Position numbers and translations under genes: made by a program. The notes below the pieces were generated by a model that saw nothing but the letters and a program-made list of their open reading frames with translations, ran no database searches and was not told where the DNA came from. Positions 26,055 through 39,962 of a DNA stretch of 47,500 nt are shown in pieces. This DNA is from Chrysomallon squamiferum (taxonomy: Eukaryota; Mollusca; Gastropoda; Neomphalida; Peltospiridae): positions 6,687,489 through 6,734,988 of the forward strand of contig CM022669.1 in the NCBI GenBank assembly GCA_012295275.1. The letters run 5' to 3'. How positions within the stretch are numbered: position 1 is the stretch's first letter; each line of letters begins with the position of its first letter.

Positions 26055-28355
26055 TTACGTGTTTATTTTAGCTGCTTTCTCATTTTTTTCCACGGCTTTA
26101 TCAAATAGTTGTCTGTTGAGCGAGATTTCGTTTTCTTTTAACAAAATGCAATCGTCTCTTATAAGAGAAAATGATCTGTTCCATTTAGAAGATGGAACAT
26201 TCAAAGTTTTATCAGAAGTTTTGTCTCTGCAAAACGTTTCGACTGTTTTCCTCACTTTATGAAACTCTTTGACTTCATCGAAGAAATCCTCACTAGCAGA
26301 AGCCAGATGTTTCTTCCAGAGTGTTTCGTTAAAATGGTTGTAAATTACGAAATCCGCCATTTGATATTTTTTGATAATCTCTGTCTGTTGCGCAGTTAAA
26401 TCAGATGGTTTCATGATGTGAGTTTCATGATAAAGTTTAGGGATGTAAATAATATCTTTGAAATCCCAGCAAAGATGTCGTTTCAAAAGTATAAGGACTC
26501 GTCGAAGTATTCCAAGATCATGACAAACTGAAAATCTTCATCCAGCTGTTTAACATATTTGAGAACAAAGTACAAGTCATTCAATTTGTCTTCGGGCATT
26601 CCGAAATCCATTGCCACACTGTTGAACAGGAATCTGGTTCTCATTCCAGGTTTCTGAAGATTTTTTTCGTCAAGAAACTTCGCCATCAACGGAACAGTTA
26701 GTTTCAATCTTTTATCGGAAGGTTTAATGTTATTTCTCTCATTCATTTCCTTAGCAAATTTTCTTGGTAAACCGAAATAGCTAATTGATGATATCAGTCT
26801 GGACACTGGTTGTCTGACTATGGCAAAGTAAAACGTATCACTGGGAAAGAGGGCTCGAATAACGGTTCTGTTGTAAACAATGTGATTGCACAGAATGTTA
26901 AACGTTTCCCCTTTCGGTGCTGGAATAATGTTCGACTTATCTAAAGACGCGTGTAGACTTATGACGTTCTCTAAGAAGGATCCTTTTGGTTTGTTGGGCA
27001 ACATCACATTAAGATTGTTCAGTATTGCAAACCTCTGCAACATCGTTGTTACCGTTGAACTGGCGCACTTGTGAACTTTAAGAAAAGCGACGTTCATTTT
27101 CTTGATACACGTCTTTACTGGTGCTGAAGTTGATTTCGTTTTTGAAAATATTCCTTCTCCACTAATGTTGTGTATATTAGCATGAATAAAATCACGTAAT
27201 GTGCTGTTTGACTTAATAAAATCACTTACAGTGTTTTTGCACATTACACAATCACCAGATATACTTTTAATATTCACTAAAAATTTCGTTCTGAAATTGT
27301 TGTTTGTGAAAAGTATCGCTACTGACATTAGTAGAAGAACACTTATGAGTATAAACAGCCTGAAATGAGAATGTAGAAAGTCATTACTGCAAACAACACA
27401 CTGGAACGTGATAAAAAGTGTACAGTAACGAAAAACTATCGTAACGGAGGATTACGTATTCTAGCCTAGAACTGAATACTAGCTTATCTTAATGGAAATA
27501 TGCCTAGCTGATGTTAGTGTAAATAAGCCTCACTTAGCCTTGCATAATGTAGCATAACAAACTGTACAACAGCTAACTAGCAACAAAACAGCAGATATCT
27601 TAACAATAATACAGTGAAGCAGAGTTTAGATTTAAGTTCACCATCTCACTGGATATTCTAAGATTTATTTATTAAACAATGTGATATCTTCACTTGAGTG
27701 TAAGGAAAAGAGAAACCAGACAAACATTTCTAAGTCGTATATCTGTGGATCGTACAGCGAACAAATAAGAGTCAACCCAACATTCCTTCTGTCACACCAT
27801 TTTTACAATCATATTTGCTAAATATTTACGTGACCCAAATCATTTAATCAGTGATTAAGTCACACCTTCGTGGTTGTTGGATTGTGTCGATATTTATATA
27901 CTTTATTTCACAAGTTTCAGTTATACAAATCACATTATATAGCTTATGTGCTTGTAAAAGTATGCTTAGATAAGGATGTAATAACGTAAAACCTGGAAAA
28001 TCTTGACTAACTTTTGCGCCTACATATCTTTCAAAGAATTTGTATTATTATAAATGTATGACTCTTCTTTCACCTGTTCTTATAATTAAACAAATACTTA
28101 TTTTCCATCAAACGAGTAAAATTATATTTTTTCCGTGTTGTTTTTAATGTTGGTATTGTGAATTAACCCTTGATTACATTTTTCTAATTCATATGATATT
28201 AGTTCTCTAAAACGTTTTTTCTTTTAATTATTATATTTTTTTTTAATTGCGTCACAGTATCAGTAATAATGAAATACTTACTTCGATAATTTCTTACGAG
28301 CACCGAATACCCAAAGGAGCCTCTTCAACGTTTCAGTATCCTGTAAAATATACAT
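26055..28355 (-). pseudogene. Gal3ST-like sulfotransferase gene 3, one-base frameshift
   Basis: Two-exon gene closely related to genes 4 and 5. Exon 1 is 28282-28355; the intron is 27360-28281 with GTAAGT and TTTCAG ends, phase 2; exon 2 is 27359-26055. Exon 2 encodes the anchor (LFILISVLLLMSVAILF), a stem with sequons, the PAPS loop FLKVHKCASSTV, FNILCNHIVYNR, FAIVRQPVSRLIS and the frame up to EYFDESL. There, near 26496, one base is missing relative to gene 5 (GAGTCCTTATAC against GAGTCTCTTATAC), giving a stop at 26483. The remaining 143 residues (KRHLCWDFKDI, YNHFNETLWKK, C-terminus ending KINT) are intact in the next frame. Exon 2 is exactly 28 bases shorter than in gene 5: this one base plus a 27-bp insertion peculiar to gene 5. 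It is either a very young pseudogene or carries a base-call error. Confidence 0.88.
28282..28355 (-). CDS. Gene 3, 5' coding exon (cytoplasmic tail)
   Basis: An ATG at 28355-28353 opens a frame containing LKRLLWVFGARKKLS that ends at a GTAAGT donor (GT at 28281-28280) with two bases over, the phase needed by exon 2. It aligns with the exon of genes 4 and 5. The last 59 bases have the same length in all three, whereas the bases before them do not align, and in each case an AG (here TTTTACAG) precedes the 59-bp block. So the exon could instead begin at 28340 after an acceptor, with the start codon in a further upstream exon. Either reading keeps the same frame. Confidence 0.7.
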
Positions 28356-29237
28356 TACTGACATTTCTTTCTGATACATTTTTCACTTTCTGTGTGTCTA
28401 ACTTTTCTTTCGTCTTCGTCTGTGTCTGTGTTTGTTTCTCTATCTATCAATAAATGTACGAGTATCTTGTATATCCTAATGGATGTATGTGTGTATATAT
28501 GTATGTATGTATGTATGTATCAGGTTTGGACAAAAGATTTTGCGGGTTTTACCAAGTGCCCTAAAAATAAACAAATCTTCCATCACGATAATGTCCATCG
28601 TTAGATAGACAAAAATGCAGGGATCTGCTAGAAAATTTCGGCTCGAAAAAAAAAAAAAAAAAATGCTGCTGCAATGTTATTTTCCTTTGGACTTTAGTTT
28701 GTTTAGTACTTTATAAAACCGTTTTGACGTTCTAAGATTGACATCAACAGAAGCGGTCGAAAAAGAGTTGGTTTGTTATTTCTCAGTAAAATCTGACGAA
28801 AGCGGTTTCAGTAAACACACTGAAAGATGGAATGATGTTATAGACGAAAGTGGAAGATATATCTATTAAAAACAGAACGACCTTTTATTCCAAACTGATA
28901 TATACATAGCTGTGTATGTGTGTGTGCGCGCGCGTGTGTGTGTGTGTGTGTTGTGAAGTCCTTGTATGCTTCGAGTTCGAATGGTGTGTGCATGAATATA
29001 TGTAAGTATACGTGTATGTGTATGTATGTGTGTATGTATGTAGCTGTGTGTATATAATCTCTCTATCTGTCTCTCTGTTCCGTCTTTCCATCTATCCCTC
29101 TTTATAAATGTTGATCCAACACACATTTGAAAATAAGTCAGTTACAATTAAATATAAATTTCTAAAAACACAAACACATTTTGCTGTTAAGGTAGGAAAT
29201 TTCCCCTCTAAAACTTATTTATAACAATGTCACACAG

Positions 29238-29273
<36 letters not shown>

Positions 29274-29839
29274 TTCATAAAATGTAATTTAACATTCACC
29301 TTTTCATAAATCATGGGCCTTTTCCAATATTGGATTTACTTAAATTAATCATGCTTTGCCTTGAACGTCATTAACAGATTAAAGATATAACAGCGTGTAT
29401 TACTTGATATTTATATCTGTAGCAGCTGTCATCAGTTACTTGCTACCTATGTGAAAAGATAAACTTTTTTTAATCGTGTGCTATTGATGAACTTTTAACA
29501 GGAGTTTAATAATTCACATCAAAATCAACACATGTTGTTGTAACTGTCGTACAAGAGATTTTCACAGGAGATCGGTGTGCGACTGAAAAAAAAAGCTCGA
29601 GGATGAATCGGTTGTAGCACTAGCAGCTGACACAGTTTTTGAGCTGAGATGCGGTTCATTCATTGATTCGTCCATACGTCTTCCTGTCCATTCATTTACT
29701 GATTTCTTTCATCAGTGCATTCATTCATTCCTTCACTCATTCACAGAGTAATTTATTTATTCATCCATCCATCCATCCACTGGTTTGTTCTTTCATTCAC
29801 GCATACATTCATTATTCTTTCATTTATCCCTTAATTCAT

Positions 29840-29871
<32 letters not shown>

Positions 29872-30429
29872 TCACCCATTCATTCATTCTCTCTAAGTCG
29901 TTCTGTCAGTTCGTTAATGATTTATTTATTTATTTTAAACGGTTTATTCTTTCAATCTTTCCTTTATCTTTCTTCCATCCATCCGCCCATTCATTTATTC
30001 TTTCATTCATTTATACGACGGTGAGAAGTAAACTTCGACATCGATCTACGTTTTCACAAAACAAGTGGATGGGAATGAATGGTGGAGGAAACTACGAGCT
30101 ATGCAGGTGCATTACGAAACTTACCTGGAAAATAATAGAATGAAGCGATAGACGAATAGCAAAGGGTATTACTACATTTTCTTTTATTAAAAATTGGATT
30201 ACCTGATGTTCAAATATACAGTCAAAATTTTGTGAAAGATGTGAGCTGCTTATTTCTCTTCTGTGTATTTACCTATGTGCGTAGGTATGCAGGTATGTTG
30301 CATCTAAGCATGGTGCATGTATCTTTGTGTCTAATACTAAAATGTGTTTTGATGATTTACTTATTTAGATTTACTTATTTATTTTGAAACTTAACTATAA
30401 AAACATACCTTCATTTCCTGAACCTCTAA
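28356..30429. repeat. Spacer: ATGT, GT, ATTC and TTTC simple repeats
   Basis: (ATGT)n lies at about 28495-28520, an A run at about 28647-28663, GT/GC-rich alternation at about 28912-28950, a T run at about 29240-29271, and a degenerate ATTC/ATCC tetranucleotide field at about 29655-30010 with (TTTC)n at about 29841-29872. A segment at 28520-28560 (GGTTTGGACAAAAGATTTTG) resembles the repeat at 22.3/23.2 kb. No gene was recognised. Confidence 0.6.
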
Positions 30430-30990
30430 AGTTGTACGCTGAAACAGTCAATCTTCGTCGTGAAAGAAAATTTCGTTTTTAATGCAAATATTTGTTTTGT
30501 GAGTAAATCTTCTTCTTTTTGTACCTGAAGCCAGTTCTTCACTTTTAATATAGATATTGGAGGTTGGAAAAAAAAAATCTTCGTCTCTAAAACAATATTT
30601 GTTGTCTAAAAATGATTTTTTTTTTTTTTCGGTATCAGATCTTCCTAATAATGTATATGGTCTTCTTCAAAAAAATAAAAAAATCATCCTTTCTCAAGCA
30701 AATCTTCACTTTTGTAGAAAAGTCTTTCATTTTGTCAAACGTCTTCGTTTCTAAAGCAAATGTATGTTTTTAAATCAAATGTTCTTGTTTAAACGAAATG
30801 TCGTTTATAAACAAAAATATTGGTTCCGAAAGAAAACCACTTTTTAAACAAACCATTGTTTTTATAGCTTATTTTCCGTTCCAAACAAATTCACCCGTCT
30901 AACAGCCAATCAATTCAAAAGAAAATTTTCGTCTTTAAATCAAACAGTCTTGCGAAAAGCAGATCGTCGTTTCAATAGCGAGTATTGTTG
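30430..30990 (+). repeat. Degenerate ~25-bp minisatellite (TCTTCGTTTCTAAA-like)
   Basis: Words like ATCTTCGTCTCTAAAAC, GTCTTCGTTTCTAAAGCAAAT, TGTTCTTGTTTAAACGAAAT and TTTTCGTCTTTAAATCAAA recur with a spacing near 24-27 bases over more than 500 bp. Copies are strongly diverged, so this is an old array. It is non-coding. Confidence 0.6.
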
Positions 30991-32680
<1,690 letters not shown>

Positions 32681-32943
32681 ATCTTCCTCGTTCTTGTTTA
32701 AATAGAAGGTCGATTTACCAGTGTGTACATGATGTAGATGGATCAGTAAATGTTTATATGTGTGGGTGCTTAGATAGAAGGACGGAAAAGACAATGGATG
32801 GATGGCTACATGCATAGAGATATGAATAAACGACCAGGCTCAGTTACTCAATTAATTGTCACATCGAAGAAGAAACCAAATTTTAAATACAAATACGCAC
32901 ATATGTGATTATGTGTTTGTATATATGCATGTATATATGCGTG

Positions 32944-32977
<34 letters not shown>

Positions 32978-33027
32978 TGTATGTATGTATGTATGTATGT
33001 ATGTATGTATGTATGTATGTATGTATG

Positions 33028-33058
<31 letters not shown>

Positions 33059-33807
33059 GTTATTTTCATCAATATATGTCATAAACCAACTACAAGCAGT
33101 AGAAACTCTAATAAAAAAAAGAGCTTGGAAATAGTATTTATTACAAACCTTTTACTGTATTATGTATAGCACTCCCATGCTAAGTATATCGAGTTTACAA
33201 TTCGACATCTGTTCAGTTTAAGTACAAAATTAAATACATTTTTTGTTATATCATTATCTTTAGTTACTTCAGTTTAATGTTTCTGATGACGACAAAAATG
33301 TCTTATATCTCCTAAACGTGTTTAACTTCGGGGCTCGGCTATCAAGCTGTCATCATTTTAATTTACCACCCAGTCCTTTGAAAGAGTTTATTTTTCAGAA
33401 ACCATTCGATTAAATTTCAGAACAGACCTTAAGAAAAGATTCACAAAAAAATATGTCCTATTTAGAATACCATGTGAATAAATATTTGCTTTGCCAACGA
33501 ATAACAATATTTTCAATATTGTGCTAAAACCTGCTATTTTATTATGAAGCAGTGGCGTAACGAATGTTTGATTATATTTCTTTCATTCAAACAGCCGGGC
33601 AGAAAACAAACAATTCTGTATTTTTAATAAAAACAGTTCCAAGAACAGAACTCTATGTTCTTTTCAACTAGTTATAATCAACATCTTTTCAACTAGTTAT
33701 AATCACCTTTCAACTAGTTATAATCACCTTATACCTTATTTTGACAAAGTCTGCTTATAACTTAAAATGTATGTTTGTATATGCATGTATGTATGTACGT
33801 ATGTATT
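32681..33807. repeat. (ATGT)n array and a triplicated 25-bp unit
   Basis: 32949-33057 is about 27 copies of ATGT. At 33660-33730 a unit of about 25 bp containing TTTCAACTAGTTATAATCA is present three times in tandem. The remaining DNA shows no gene. Confidence 0.9.
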
Positions 33808-33961
33808 TTAGAATTTTGAATATTCTTTGTCGTGTGTACCTATGATTAGACTCTGCACCTAGACAATATTCGAGAACGCACTTGCGCGGGAAGACAAGGT
33901 CCAATCACAACCTAACAAACCGCTTCAGATGCCGCTGACGAGACTCGAACGAATGGCACCC
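33808..33961 (-). mobile_element. Dispersed B-box repeat, copy 1 (partial)
   Basis: Read on the minus strand it begins GGTGCCATTCGTTCGAGTCTCGTCAG, in which GTTCGAGTC fits a pol III B box. It continues through a conserved body (TTGTGATTGGACCTTGTCTTC, CTCGAATATTGTCT, GTGCAGAGTCTAATC) also found at 34.9, 37.4, 43.3, 44.1 and 44.2 kb. No A box and no poly(A) tail were seen. It abuts the telomere-like tract directly. Confidence 0.65.
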
Positions 33962-34552
33962 TAATGATAACTCTAACCCTAACCTTAATACTAACCCAGA
34001 CTCTAACCGAAACCCTTGACCTGACTCTAATCCTAATCCTAATAATAACTCCTAACCTTTACCCTAACATCTATCCTAAAACTAACCCTAATTGTTGCCT
34101 TATTCCTAATTAGCTCTAACTGTAACCCCCTAACCTTTTTCATAATCATAAACCAATATTAACTCTAGCACTAACACTAACTCTGATTGTAAACCTAAGC
34201 CTAATATTAGCCATAAACCTAACCCATGACAGTAAACCTTGACCTAACCCTGACTCTAATCCTAACCACAAATTTAACCTTAACCCTAACCGTAAATTGA
34301 TTCTATCCATAATCCTAAACCAAACCCTAACCTTAGCCGTAACCCTGACCTTTATCCTGAAACTAACCTTAACTCTAAATCTAACCTTAAACGTTAACTA
34401 TACCTAACTATAACTATAATTTTAACCTTAACCCAAACTCCAACACTTACTCTAAATCTAATCCTCTCTCTAACCCTAACCCTAATCCTAACCCTAATCC
34501 TAACCCTAGCCTTAACCCTAACCCTAATCCTAACCCTAATACTTAGTTTAAA
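33962..34552 (-). repeat. Degenerate telomere-like tract, CCCTAA orientation
   Basis: About 590 bp of imperfect (CTAACC)n with many substituted or shortened units. The section 34196-34480 matches 41355-41640 co-linearly, including its irregular units, so the two share a duplication event. Confidence 0.85.
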
Positions 34553-34559
34553 CCAAATT

Positions 34560-35065
34560 GACAATATTTGTTTCTTTGAATGTATTTTAGGATTTGAACA
34601 TTTTCTGTCTTATATTTGAGTTTTGATCGATCTTTCCTAATATAGTAACAGATGGAAAGAAAAACAGTAGGAATGCTGAAAACACAGCGAAGTAAATTAA
34701 GTTAATTTCAGAACTATCTAAGTAAATCTGTAATTGTTAAAGACACGTCACCAACTAAGCGATTTGGATGAACGAAACTTTACATAGATATATACATTTA
34801 GTAGAAAATTACTCTCAGTGCAGTCACCTTAGATCACAAAAAATTGCGAAATATCTTGCCTGGCTTTTCTCACACCATAGGAGCTTGATCTTTCATCAGG
34901 GAGTGTTTGTATGTCTTTTGAATATTCTCTGTCTTATGTACGTCTGATTAGACTCTGCACAAAGACAATATTCGAGTACGCACTGGAGCAGGAAGACAAA
35001 GTCCAAACACGATCTCATAAATCCCGTCATTAACCACTGACGAGACTCGAACGTATGACACCCAT
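34560..35065 (-). mobile_element. Dispersed B-box repeat, copy 2 (long form)
   Basis: Near-complete copy on the minus strand: a B-box end at about 35040-35060 (ACGTTCGAGTCTCGTCAG), the conserved body, then a second module containing ACTCCCTGATGAAAGATCAA, GCTCCTATGGTGTGAGAAAA, TTTTTTGTGATCTAAGGTGA and TTTCGTTCATCCAAATCG. It forms a long inverted repeat with 44180-44620. Confidence 0.75.
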
Positions 35066-35524
35066 ATTATGTATATATGTACGTACGTATGTATGCGTCT
35101 GTTTATGTATGTATGTATGTATGTGTGTATGTATGTGTGTGTCTGAGTGAGTGTTTGCGTAAGGTTTGTATGTATATATATAGGTATATATATTTATTTA
35201 TTTATTAAGCCTATCGTCTATGACTTGTTTCGCTCTACGCTATGGCACGACTGAAACGTCACTGATTGCGAATCTAAAAAAACAAATACATAGTTCGTGT
35301 TTGTTCATATCATACATTTGTGTATACCTGGTAGTGTCAATTCATGTGTAGCGTAATCAAAACATGATACGAAGTCCTTTTGAACTCTGGCTTTGAAGGA
35401 TTTGAAAACCTTTCTTTAGAAGAAATAAAAAAATAAATAAAAAGGCTATCGACTAGGATATCTATTTCTGGTCGATTTTTGTTTTGTATAAAAATAAACA
35501 AAATAAAATATTTATCGTTACGAT
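35066..35524. repeat. Left arm of inverted repeat, non-telomeric part
   Basis: GTAT-rich simple sequence and (TTTA)n at 35190-35205, then unique-looking sequence. 35180-35520 matches the reverse complement of about 42940-43210 (for example AGGATATCTATTTCTGGTCG and GATACGAAGTCCTTTTGAAC). A piece at 35325-35362 also matches, inverted, 40405-40440. Confidence 0.75.
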
Positions 35525-36575
35525 TGTAGCTAGGGTTAAGGTTAGGATCAATATTAGGGTTAGGGTTAGCATTAGGATTAGGGTTTCGGCTTGTGGGTTC
35601 TGATTAGGTTTATAGTTATTGCTCGGTTTAGAGTTAGTGCTAGGGTTAAGGCTAGGGCTAGTGCAAGGATTATGGCTAGATTGGGGTTAGATTAGGGTTA
35701 GTTTTATTACTAGGGTTAATGGTATTATTACAGATAGGATTAGGGTTAAAACTTAGTGTTATGATTATGTCTAGATTGATATTAGGATTGCAGTTAGGTT
35801 TAGGTTAGGCTTAGTTTTACGACTGGATTTATAGTTATGATTTCTGCTAAGGTTAAGGTCTGCTTTAGGATTAGGGTTAGAGTTAATTTTTACGGTTTGA
35901 GTTACGGTTAGGGTTACGCTAATGGCATGGTAGAATTAAGGTTAATATTAGGGTTAGAGTGAGATTTATGGTTAGGTTTTTGTGTTAGGGTTTGGATTTG
36001 GGGTAATTTTAGATTTGGATTTAGGGTTAGGTTTATAACTAGGGTTGCGGTTAAGTTTAAGTTAGTGTTAAGGTTACAGTTAGGGTTAGGGTTAGGATTA
36101 GGATTAGGATAAAATTTAGAGTTATGATTACGATTAGCTAGGGCCGGAGTTATGGGCAGAGTGAGAATGGGGTTAGGGTTAGGATTAAGGTTAGTGTTAT
36201 GTCTAGGGTTAATATTAGGATTACATTTAAACTTAGGGTTAGATTTGATATTTTGGTTAAGTTTAGGGTTAGGATTAGGATTAGTATTAGTGTTAGTTAG
36301 GATCAGGGTTATCGTTAAGGTTAGAGTTAGGGTTGGGGTTAGGTTTACGTTAGGTCTTAGGTTGGTGTTATGGTTAGGGTTAGGAACGAGTTGGTGATAG
36401 GGCTAGGATTAGATTTAGAGTTAGGGTTAGGTTTAGCATTAGGTTTAGGTTTAGGTTTAGGGTTAGGTTTAGGTTTAGGGTTAGGGTTAGGGTTAGGGTT
36501 AGGGTTAGGGTTAGGGTTAGGGTTAGGGTTAGGGTTAGGGTTAGGTTCAAGATTAGATTTAGACTTAAGGATTCA
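35525..36575 (+). repeat. Telomere-like tract, TTAGGG orientation
   Basis: About 1.05 kb of imperfect (TTAGGG)n. The right end carries a perfect core of 11 TTAGGG units at 36475-36540. The irregular part is largely the reverse complement of sequence within 41890-42880. The poly(Gly-Leu) frames here are artefacts. Confidence 0.9.
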
Positions 36576-37780
36576 GAATAACGCATATAGCCGATCCGAG
36601 GTAAATGAGTGTTATTGTAGTTTATGGTGTGTGTTATTTCAGTCGATTGAATCACTCTATCAGATAATATTTATCAATCACTAACATCTCCAGCAGTTCA
36701 TTGCTTTTGATGTTACCACCTGTTGCAAAAGCAGAAAAGGCTTAATCAGTACAACTTACAATATATTTGTCAATAAGTAAATCAAACGCGTGCAAATTTC
36801 CTTTGACAAACCAGTATGAAGGTATGTTTATTAGTGTTTGTTCCTTCTTTCCAATCTTATTGTAATATCTTCTTTTCTCATTCTCGTTACTGTTGCTTTC
36901 TTACTAGTCTTGTTTGTTTGGGTTTTTTTTTGTGTGATATTTTTATTTTTGTGTTTTTGCTGTTGCTTTACTCGTGGTTTTGTTTAGGTTTCATTTCCTT
37001 TTCTTTTTTGTTTTTACAACTACTATTATTACAACAACAACAGCAGCAACAACAAGACTACTACTACAACAATTCTTCTTCTTTTTCTTCTTCTTCTACT
37101 TCTGATTATTATTATTATTATTTTTATTGTTATTATTCCACAAACACAGCTACACAAATACGTACATTCGTACTTACATGCACATATATATACACACATA
37201 CACATGCACATACATGCATACTTAGATAAATGCATACATACATACCAATAAATACATTCATTTTCTTTTTAAAATATTTTTCTGTTTCTTTTCTGGGTTT
37301 TTTTTTTTGGTATTATTATTATTATTATTATTATTATTAAAACACAAATACAAAAAAAAACAAATATTCGGCCTACTTACACACGTGCATTTATATAAAT
37401 ACGCACACATACATATACATGCACCAATGCGTTCCCGAATATTGTCTATGTACAGAGTCTAATCAGACCAACATATGACATAATTTTCAAATTCTGAAAT
37501 ACATACATACACACACACACATATATATATATATACAACTCTGTGACGATGGATTGGTCATGTACATGTTATGACAGACTGATAGTTCTACCAACAAGGA
37601 GTGGACGACCATACAAACAACTACACACATTTTTAGATAGATAGATACACACATACATACAAACATGCACAGAGAAGATACTTATATATTTATAGACAGG
37701 TAAGGTCAAAAAGATAGAAATACAGATGGAGAGAGAGATCGTTAAAACGCAAAGTGAGAAAGCTTCAGTCAGTGTGTTTT
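36576..37780 (+). repeat. Upstream part of the gene 4 duplicated segment
   Basis: 36576-37260 matches 43450-43900 in the same orientation (shared words include TAGCCGATCCGAGGTAA, CACTCTATCAGATAATATT and AGGCTTAATCAGTACAACTT). 37420-37500 holds a short plus-strand fragment of the B-box repeat, matching 44085-44155. CAA, TTC, TTA, ATAC and TA simple repeats are interspersed. No exon was recognised before 37781. Confidence 0.75.
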
Positions 37781-37851
37781 ATGTTTTTAAAGGTTGCTGA
37801 AATACTAAAGAGGGTCTTTTGGATATTTGTTACTCGCCAGAAATTGACGAA
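37781..37851 (+). CDS. Gene 4, 5' coding exon (cytoplasmic tail)
   Basis: ATG at 37781 opens MFLKVAEILKRVFWIFVTRQ and continues to a GTAAGT donor with two bases over, matching the phase of exon 2. The joined sequence reads ...RQKLTKLFILVSV..., i.e. basic residues directly before the anchor. A TTTTTAAAG sequence at 37792 could instead be an acceptor for a 59-bp internal exon (37793-37851); see gene 3 for why this cannot be decided. Confidence 0.72.
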
Positions 37852-39962
37852 GTAAGTACTTCATTATTTTTGTTAAATCACGAATACAACTTTTTAGAAA
37901 ACTTGTATCAGATGAATTAGAGAAATGTCATTACAGATTAATTCACAAGACCAATTTTCTAGAAGGCACCGAAAAATACCATTTTACAATTTTGAAATTA
38001 AATATTTGTTTAATAATAAAAAGAGATTACAAAAAAAAAAAGGAAAAACATATAATGTACAAATTATTTCCAGGAAATTTGCCGACAACTGAATGCAGAA
38101 GTTAATTAAGTTTGCTCAGTATTTTCCGTGATTATGGATACACGTCCAAACATATTTTTACAACCTATTAAAGTTACAGATATGGGAATTGTATAAACTG
38201 AAACTTGTGATAAAAATGATATAAATATTTGCAAAATTCATTATCTGTAAAAATGCGACATTATCTAAGGTATTTAAAAAAAAATATATATAAACATGAC
38301 ATGACAGAGGAAACATAATATCTACTGTTATTTGTCAGCAGTGATGTTTCTCCTTTCCTTACACTCAAGTGAAGATATCACAATATTTAATAAACAAATC
38401 TTAGAATATCTACTAATATGGTGAGATAAACTTAATTCTAAACTCTGCGTCACTGTATTATTGTTAAGATATCTGCTGTTTTGTTGTTAGTTAGCTATTG
38501 GACAGTTTGTTATGCTACATTATGCAAGGCTAAGTGAGGCTTTTTTACATTAAGATCATCTAGGCTTATTTCCATTAAGATAAGCTAGTATTCAGTTCTA
38601 GGCTAGAATATGTAATCCTCTGTTACGATAGTTTTCCATTACTGTACACTTTTTATCACTTTCCAGTGTGTTGTTTGCAGTAATGACTTTCTACATTCTC
38701 ATTTCAGGTTGTTTATACTCGTAAGTGTTCTTCTACTAATGTCAGTAGCGATACTTTTCACAAACAACAATTTCAGAACGAAATTTTTAGTGAATATTAA
38801 AAGTATATCTGGTGATTGTTTAATGTGTAAAAAAACTGTACGTGATTTTATTAAGTCAAACAGCACATTATTTGATTTTATTCATGCTAATAAACACAAC
38901 ATTACAGGAGAAGGAATATTTTCAAAAATGAAATCAACTTCAGCACCAATGAAGACGTGCACCAAGAAAATGAACGTCGCTTTTCTTAAAGTTCACAAGT
39001 GCGCCAGTTCAACGGTAACAACGATGTTGCAGAGGTTCGCACTACTGAACAATCTTAATGTCATGCTGCCCAACAATCCTAAAGGATCCTTATTGGACAA
39101 CGTCATAAATCTACACGCGTCTTTAGATAAGTCGAGAATTCTTCCAGCACCGAAAGGGGAAACGTTTAACATTCTGTGCAATCACATTGTTTACAACAGA
39201 ACCGTTATTCGAGCCCTGTTTCCCAGCGATACGTTTTACTTTGCCATAGTCAGACAACCAGTGTCCAGACTGATATCATCAATTAATTATTTCGGTTTTC
39301 TAAGAAGATTTGTTAAGGAAATGAATGAGAGAAATAATATTAAACCTTCTGATAAAACATTGAAACTAACTGTTCCGTTGATGGCGAAGTTTCTTGACGA
39401 GGAAAATCTTCAGAAACCTGGAATGAAAAACAGATTCATTTTCAACAGTGTGGCCGTCGATTTCGGAATGCCCGAAGACAAATTGAATGACTTGTACATT
39501 GTTCTCAAATATGTTAAACAGCTGGATGAAGATTTTCAGTTTGTCATGATCTTCGAATACTTCGACGAGTCTCTTATACTTTTGAAACGATATCTTTGTT
39601 GGGATTTCCCAGATATTGTTTACATCCCTAAACTTTATCATGAAACTCACGTCGTGAAACCATCTGATTTAACTGCGCAACAGACAGAGATTATCAAAAA
39701 ATATCAAATGGCGGATTTCGTAATTTACAACCATTTTAACGAAACACTCTGGAAGAAACATCTGGCTTCTGTTAGTGAGGATTTCTTCGATGAAGTCAAA
39801 GAGTTTCATAAAGTGAGGAAAACAGTCGAAACGTTTTGCAGAGACAAAACTTTTGGCAAGATACTGAATATTCCATCTTCTAAATGGAACAGACCATTTT
39901 CTCTTATCAAAGATGATTGCATTTTGTTAAAAAAAATCAACACTCGCTCAACAGACAACTAA
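37781..39962 (+). CDS. Gal3ST-like sulfotransferase gene 4 (altered C-terminus)
   Basis: Two-exon gene for a predicted Golgi type II sulfotransferase of the Gal3ST family: exon 1 37781-37851, intron 37852-38707 (GTAAGT to TTTCAG, phase 2), exon 2 38708-39962; 441 residues if the ATG at 37781 is used. Order: basic tail (about 1-24), anchor LFILVSVLLLMSVAILF (about 25-41), stem with sequons, PAPS 5' loop LKVHKCASSTV (about 115-125), FNILCNHIVYNR, 3'-phosphate motif FAIVRQPVSRL, EYFDESLILLKRYLCWD, and YNHFNETLWKK. The acceptor sugar is unknown. By eye about 35 residues differ from gene 5 over roughly 400. The last residues differ: one base is lost in an A run at about 39929-39936, so the frame ends KINTRSTDN instead of the 28-residue tail of gene 5. 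This lies outside the known catalytic motifs, so the protein may still work. Confidence 0.87.

Noticed and set aside
32949-33057. Tandem repeats considered as CRISPR-like
   Set aside because: Pure ATGT units with no unique spacers; nothing in the window has repeat-spacer structure.
36152-36684. Gly-Leu and Thr-Leu repeat proteins across telomere-like tracts (also 41499-42485)
   Set aside because: They are translations of TTAGGG-type repeats in stop-free frames.
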